Assembly: GCA_947579665.1 (NCBI GenBank)
Contig: OX388344.1
Coordinates: 13,448,346-13,512,345 of the forward strand
Reading direction: 5' to 3'
Length of the DNA stretch: 64,000 bases
DNA from: Sympetrum striolatum
Taxonomy: Eukaryota; Arthropoda; Insecta; Odonata; Libellulidae
The position numbers and the translations under genes are program-made. The notes under the pieces are model-generated. The model saw only the letters and a list, made by a program, of their open reading frames with translations. It had not been told where the DNA came from and did not search any database. Below are positions 59,101-64,000 of this stretch, one piece after another (position 1 is the stretch's first letter; each line of letters starts with the position of its first letter).

Positions 59101-59798
59101 ATAAGATTAATCTAGTGCGAGCTAGGATAAACCTAAGCTAAAGTCAAGATATTTATGCTCAAATTTCCCTCTTGAGTTGAACTTCATAAGGGAAATTCCC
59201 AAGGAAAAATGGACTAGAAAAATGTCTGAAAGGGCCAGACGGACTTTTTTCAAGTCCGTTTTTCCTTGGGAATTTTCCTGGGTGCACGCCCTTATGTGCA
59301 AAGTCACCTCAACCCTTTCTTTTTAAGGGAAATTTTAAAGTTTTTGAAAATAGTTTTTTTAATCTTTTTAAGCTGAAATTATTATTAAATGCAAATAAAG
59401 TGGAATTCAACGGTTGATTTTTTCATTGTATGGCAAAAGTAAATTTGGACTTCACATTCTTTTAAGTTAAATCACACATCTGTATTGTAATTTCCGCCTT
59501 GCACTGCTTCCGCTCAAAGATGGAAAAATTAAGAAGCTCATTAAGAAGAAACTTCCTCGACGTACCCGTATTCCGGCATCTCTGTTAGCTTGTGCGACTC
59601 CAATGTCAGCATCTCTCTTCACATTCGCAGTCTGCGCCTTTCCCAAGGAAGCCAAGTACTGCACGTCGTCGTAGACGTCTTTGATTGTGAAGGAGAGGAT
59701 CTCAATTCCCATCCGACCCACGTCAGGTGCTGCCACTTCGCGCACTAGTGCTGCGAACTGGTCTCGGTCTTTGTAGACCTCTTCTACAGTAAGCGTAC
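56135..59798 (-). CDS. FLOT2: Flotillin-2, last six coding exons
   Basis: Flotillin-2 is a membrane-associated scaffold protein of lipid microdomains, involved in endocytosis, signalling and adhesion. The coding exons on the minus strand are 59566-59798, 58663-58782, 58198-58412, 57203-57386, 56682-56828 and 56135-56164. All junctions are GT..AG and phases match throughout, giving about 309 codons with no internal stop. The first exon holds the end of the SPFH/PHB domain (EVAAPDVGRMGIEILSFTIK). The next three are the flotillin coiled coil with EA/AE repeats (AEAQLAYELQAAKIRQKI, RLPAEAESYRVQ, GAAEASAIEAVGKSEAERM). The last two hold LTSEVSRLVGQIPPAVQ and ALTGVDLSK, then VLSKVPGAK and the stop. 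DVGRMGIEILSFT and GVDLSK separate it from flotillin-1. The ~115-120 residue N-terminus was not found up to 64,000, so the preceding intron exceeds 4 kb. Confidence 0.96.
56682..56828 (-). CDS. FLOT2: Flotillin-2 exon: C-terminal region
   Basis: Acceptor cttattttctag, donor gtatat. 49 codons in phase 0: IAAEVSAPLAKTEEIVLLGG, then DRLTSEVSRLVGQIPPAVQ, ending ALTGVDLSK. Confidence 0.96.
57203..57386 (-). CDS. FLOT2: Flotillin-2 exon: EA-repeat region
   Basis: Acceptor cttaatttcag, donor gtaatt. The first base completes the Arg codon; then TQTVEVAKAEGEKIKMIG and the alanine-glutamate repeats, ending MALVLEALPK at a codon boundary. 184 bp. Confidence 0.96.
58198..58412 (-). CDS. FLOT2: Flotillin-2 exon: coiled coil
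   Basis: Acceptor ttgtcatttag, donor gtaaga. 215 bp starting in phase 0 with KAEAQLAYELQAAKIRQKIR, through VVERRKMIEVEAQEVQRKE, ending two bases into an Arg codon after AEGK. Confidence 0.95.
58663..58782 (-). CDS. FLOT2: Flotillin-2 exon: coiled-coil start
   Basis: Acceptor ctcctattag, donor gtaagt. 40 codons in phase 0, EAECEKSAMDIKYNTDTKIE to KETNTA. It is charged and helical, matching the family segment after RDAGIREAE. Confidence 0.95.
59189..59279. repeat. Inverted repeat inside a flotillin-2 intron
   Basis: Arms 59189-59215 and 59253-59279 pair over 25 of 27 bases (core attcccaaggaaaaa), with a 37 base spacer. Weaker pairing continues outward (ataaggg / cccttat, and gagttga / tcaaccc), suggesting a fold-back element of about 160 bp. 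Confidence 0.7.
59566..59798 (-). CDS. FLOT2: Flotillin-2 exon: end of SPFH/PHB domain
   Basis: Acceptor ttcttctttag, donor gtacgt. It starts with two bases of a split Gly codon, then TLTVEEVYKDRDQFAALV, and ends at a codon boundary after RDADIGVAQANRDAGIR. 233 bp. Confidence 0.96.
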
Positions 59799-62700
59799 CT
59801 AAAGAAGAAATTAATGTTTGAAAAGGAAAAACAATATACTTTTTCTGGGAGGAAATTCGTGAAAGCCAAAGCGAGGAGAAAAATATATTCGCACGGACAT
59901 TTCTTAGAAGGTGATGAATACGATCCAACGGATCCACAACGTTGTCCTCGAAGACAAGGACCACGCCTAAGACTAAAACGTGTTTCCGGACTATCACTTG
60001 CAATAGAGGCCAGATGATACTCGAAGGCCCCGATCGGCAATCATCAGAATTTTCATTTAAATATTTTCAGATGGGAAACCAAACCAGGACTTCTATTAGA
60101 CTAATGTTTTTTCCGAGCCTGTCTTCTTTAACGAGGTTTCGATTACATAATTACTAATCCCGACTGGCGATAGATTTTACGGTATTTCTCGCAATAGAAC
60201 GATTATCTCGCTTCGGAAGATTCCGTCGACTAAGCAAAATTGTACAAAAGGTCTCTTTACTTTACCTCTTGACGATTGCGATGGGCACGTAATAACTTTT
60301 TATGAATACGTTGTCGTTTTTATACCCAGACAGTTCGTGCAGCGAAGAGATTTCCCTCACTTCCATCGAATTCAGTATTGTTCCCACGCTATCGAAAAAC
60401 TAGATCGTATAGAGCTGATCTTTTCCTTTTGATTTTATCAATGCATTTAGAAGTTTTTCATAAGCCGAATGATTCATTTGTATTATTATAAAGCAGTTTT
60501 CGAAGCTGTAGCGAGAAAAAATTATCCCTCTACTCTATCCACACGTCGGAGACATATCCACTACCACCAGGTCCTGCACCTACATGCAGTGATAAGTACA
60601 TAATAATAATATCCCTAATAAGTTTTAAGAAAAGTTACGTTGATATAATACTTTTCAATACATATCCATGATCAAATGAGTATTTTAATTTGGCCAGTAA
60701 TTCAACCGCAGTCGTTTGCTGGCTCTATAATTTTTCGAAAAGATCTTTCCTAATCTATGTCCAGGAGGATGAACGAGTTTGTATTCAGCGAGTGATTAAC
60801 TTTCTTCAAAGTCTGCGATTCCTTATCATAATGAAGACAACACATTAGAAATACACGCCTACTCCTCATCTCATGAAAAATGTATCTCCAACAGAAAAGC
60901 CTAAAGATTAAGTAAATTAAACAAGTTACATTTTTATCATGGCTTTAAATGATCCCTAATTCGATTCTAGAAGCGTTTATTTGATCAAATTTACCTCATA
61001 ATCGGAATCCTAGAATTCTTGCACATTTTAAGAGAGCCGTAAACCAAAGAGGATTCGCATTAATGCGGAGTTCGCTTGCGAATTTTAAAAGGAAAGGGGT
61101 TTCGCTGGGGGTCTTACAATACAAGCACGAGAGGCCTTCTTCTGGTAGGCATCGATAGAAGAGGCGTTTCCGCAAACAAATATCCCAATCGAAGAAGCAA
61201 GGGGAGCACTTCAGGAAATTTCACGGTCAGAAGAGGAGGGAATCCCCAGGGAGAGGAAGACGACCTCGAATGGAGAGACCATGACCTACTGAGAAGGTGC
61301 TTTTGGAAAGAGGCTACGCGTGCTTTAGACGTATCCCACGACGATGCATGGAAGAAACTTTATAGTACAGTTTATCTCTCCGATATACCCAATCCACTAA
61401 TGCTTACCTATAAAAGTATTTCTTCGCAATTATCGTGAAATTCAACGTCTGTGGGAATGTCATGAAAATTGCAATCGAACTAAAAACAAAACGTTTTCCC
61501 TACTACTCAAAATGCACAGCTAGATAGAAACTCTCGGGGTAGAGCGGAAATTGACGATTAAACTGCTACACTAACAACGAGCAAATCAATTAAAATAGAA
61601 GCTAAAGGTAGTTGAACAAATTAACGACTTTAAAAATATTCAAACACTTAGCTTAAGTAGGAAAAACAACGAAATGAAATCAGAGAGCATTCCGGAAGGA
61701 GCATAGGCGTTTAAAAAATTACAAAAAAAAATTTTCCTCCAAAAACTGCAAAACGATTGATCAATGTTCATTGGCAAAACATCGCAAAATAATCGTTTTT
61801 CATAGACACTAAACATCGCATTAATATATACCAAGCAAAATAATAACAATTGATGTCTATTAAATTCCATTATTTGGTTCAACATAACTCGGAACTTATA
61901 CAGAAAATAGTGAACGTTTTTTTATACAGAAAATAGTGAACGTTTTTAGGCTGGTTGAAGGATAGGAGATCATAAACAGGAATGAGATTGCAGGGCCTTG
62001 GATGACGAGATGATTCATAAGATGGAAGAGAGGGATCAGCACAGAAGGACATGCACACGGATTAACTGAAAAGGGAAACTCGTGAAGGCTAAAACAAAGA
62101 GATAGCACGACAGGTAACAGGAGATGGATACAGCATAAATTAAGATAAAATAATTGACGCTTCTTCATGACACGTGTATTTTGACTTAATTCTCAAACCG
62201 AAGGAGGGTAACTTTGTGTTGAAATAAATTAAAAAATTATCAGAAACTACGGCTAAAATGAAGTGAGGAAAAATAGCATCGAATCTGCTTTTACTGCCAA
62301 ATGAATACACTTAATAGGTGAAACACCACTTTCGCGTTAATCTTGGAAAAAATATATATTAAGTTATTTTGAATGGTATTTTTTCGTGGAGTTGATGAAA
62401 TTTACGACTCGGTTAATAGATAGATGTTAAAGCTGTTGGCGAGTATGTCGCCATAGATTGTATTTAATATCATCATCGTAAAATTTACAATAGGTCCCTT
62501 GATAATCCATGTTATAATGTTAATAATGCCAGTGAAATAAAGCAAATAATAGCACGCTAGATAATTATAAAAAGGTTGTAAACTGTATACATAAAAAATA
62601 TACATTTTCGGAAGTCCGTCGTCTCCTTAGTGCAGTCAATTGGCAAGGCATCTTATTTAGTTACTTTTTAGAAAATTGGAGGTTATTCCTCGAAGAAAAT

Positions 62701-64000
62701 AAATATATAAGGTTCTTGACCTGTCGGAAATCCTCAGGAAGTATAAGAAAATGGGCGGAGACCCAACAACGATCCATTTCCTCGATCTACGCGACGTCTA
62801 TTCAATGAACCACGGACTTGCAATATAAATCTTCCGTTTGAAGAACAACCATGAGATTGTTTCGCAATCTGACCTTGGCGCTATCGTGAGCTGTGACTTC
62901 TGTCAATTGGACAAAATTGAAGTCAACTGCGTAGTCTCGACTTGTGAATGACGGTCCTTTGACTCATTACCAGGGTCCGATGGAAGATTCATCAGCACCA
63001 ATTGTAACTGAATTGCGAATTATCAAAGTGGAGCTCATCCAGGCGCAAAGAACGGACGATCTCCTCATCCGCGTGCATAAAAAGCGGCTTCAATCGGATA
63101 TTACGTAGAATATTTTTGGGTCAGCAGGTTAAATAAATGGGCCACCACCTGTAGATTGCAGCGCCCTAATTAAGAGCAAACATCATAAATCATCGTGTTG
63201 ACGGAGAAGGTCGACCGGCCTTAACTTTAGGAGAGATGGGTCCTCCGACAAAGCCCTCTTTATACGTCATAGTCGGGATTATACGACCCCTTGTTTGTGC
63301 AATCGACGTTGCGTCACTTCAAATTATAAAAAGAAAAATTCCCCGCTGACGGTGAGATATTCATTTGCGTGCATGAAAAGTTGACAAACGATGTCGGAGG
63401 TCAAGCGCTAAGTCGTCGCAAATCAGGAGCAAGAACATAAACAATAAACAGCTGCGAAATCGTGGTGTTCGGAGGGAACTAAAAGACAGGGAACGGAAAA
63501 GTAAATGTCGGTTCTCCTTCGCAATGCTCAAGCAAATCACGATGTCTTGGTAACAATAAAACAAAGTAACGACATTTACGGAGGTTTTTGTGTTTGTGTG
63601 GATAATATCTTACAATAGATGCTAACTACGCATTTACACTTTTTATTCGTTTCACGGAATCTGATTATCGTAATATCTCAGCGCGGACGTTCATTTGACA
63701 AGTAACACTTTTAGTGAACTGTGGCACAAATTAGAACCGACGAAAGATTTTCAAAGGAATTGGACACGCCTCCTTTCAGAAGGACCAATTACTGCATCCG
63801 GGTGTTCGTGAGGAATGGTTTTATAATATTCTATCAACACTCTAAACAATTCACTGAGAGTTGGTAAACTTCCGCACATACCGGAAATATCATTAGATAT
63901 GGCGGCTGTAAATATAGGTCTAGGTAGAGAGAGGAGACGTTTCTCAATGTCTTCCGTACTTGTGACCTCGGCGATCTATTCTGACTGAATAGTCGATGGC
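59799..64000. other. Upstream intron or flank of flotillin-2, unassigned
   Basis: No N-terminal flotillin exon was recognised on the minus strand. A 120-codon plus-strand frame at 61076-61438 (ending YKSISSQLS) and a GC-richer patch at 62740-63560 are unexplained. A 26 bp perfect tandem duplication (tatacagaaaatagtgaacg...) sits at about 61896-61948. No transposon signature was recognised. Confidence 0.4.

Noticed and set aside
61076..61438. 120-codon plus-strand ORF as a gene
   Set aside because: Composition is coding-like but I recognise no family, and it lies in what is probably a flotillin-2 intron on the opposite strand.
1..64000. CRISPR arrays, bacterial operons, phage or plasmid content
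   Set aside because: No regular short repeats with unique spacers, no ribosome-binding-site-led gene clusters; introns and eukaryotic transposons throughout.

Overview
This is eukaryotic nuclear DNA, AT-rich and transposon-dense, almost certainly from an arthropod and probably an insect. The evidence is one intron-split animal gene with canonical GT..AG splice sites (flotillin-2) embedded in non-LTR retrotransposons, a Penelope-like element, piggyBac elements, an ISXO2-type transposase relic and an LTR, a mix typical of insect genomes. There are no operons, CRISPR arrays or rRNA, and no complete tRNA. I found no previously undescribed biological system. The most informative content is nested transposon insertions and several tandem or inverted repeat families.

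Layout. 1-1.4 kb: an interspersed repeat with matching inverted ends, invaded by a LINE 3' fragment. 2.3-7.2 kb: a three-level nest, in which a Penelope-like element (+) is split by a 5'-truncated LINE (-), itself split by a piggyBac (+); target duplications are visible at both junctions. 7.3-7.8 kb: C-terminus of a second LINE type. 8.3 kb: an orphan piggyBac-like end. 9.0-9.9 kb: six diverged ~160 bp units, each with a tRNA B-box-like motif; relatives lie inverted at 14.6-15.1 kb. 10.4-11.0 kb: a Myb/SANT-like gene relic. 16.0-19.1 kb: a two-ORF LINE (-), 5' end present, 3' end missing. 20.96-21.7 kb: a 758 bp TTAA-flanked non-autonomous element. 23.7-25.0 kb: an ISXO2-like transposase pseudogene with one intron, plus a short ORF split over two exons. 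26-29 kb: an old degenerate tandem array. 31.9 kb: a solo LTR. 34.2-36.4 kb: a CR1/L2-like LINE lacking its palm region. 40.8-42.2 and 50.8-52.8 kb: two copies of one long repeat, the second carrying an insertion. 45.7-48.96 kb: a piggyBac with terminal repeats, TTAA duplication, TATA box and most of a transposase. 56.1-59.8 kb: the last six coding exons of flotillin-2 (-).

The only confident host gene is flotillin-2. Its N-terminal exons (about 115-120 codons) were not found and probably lie beyond base 64,000. A few isolated exon-like segments on the minus strand (1.45, 44.9, 49.07 and 50.3 kb) have good splice sites and open frames and may belong to one or more other host genes, but I cannot name them. 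Most remaining sequence is AT-rich intergenic or intronic DNA without recognisable features.
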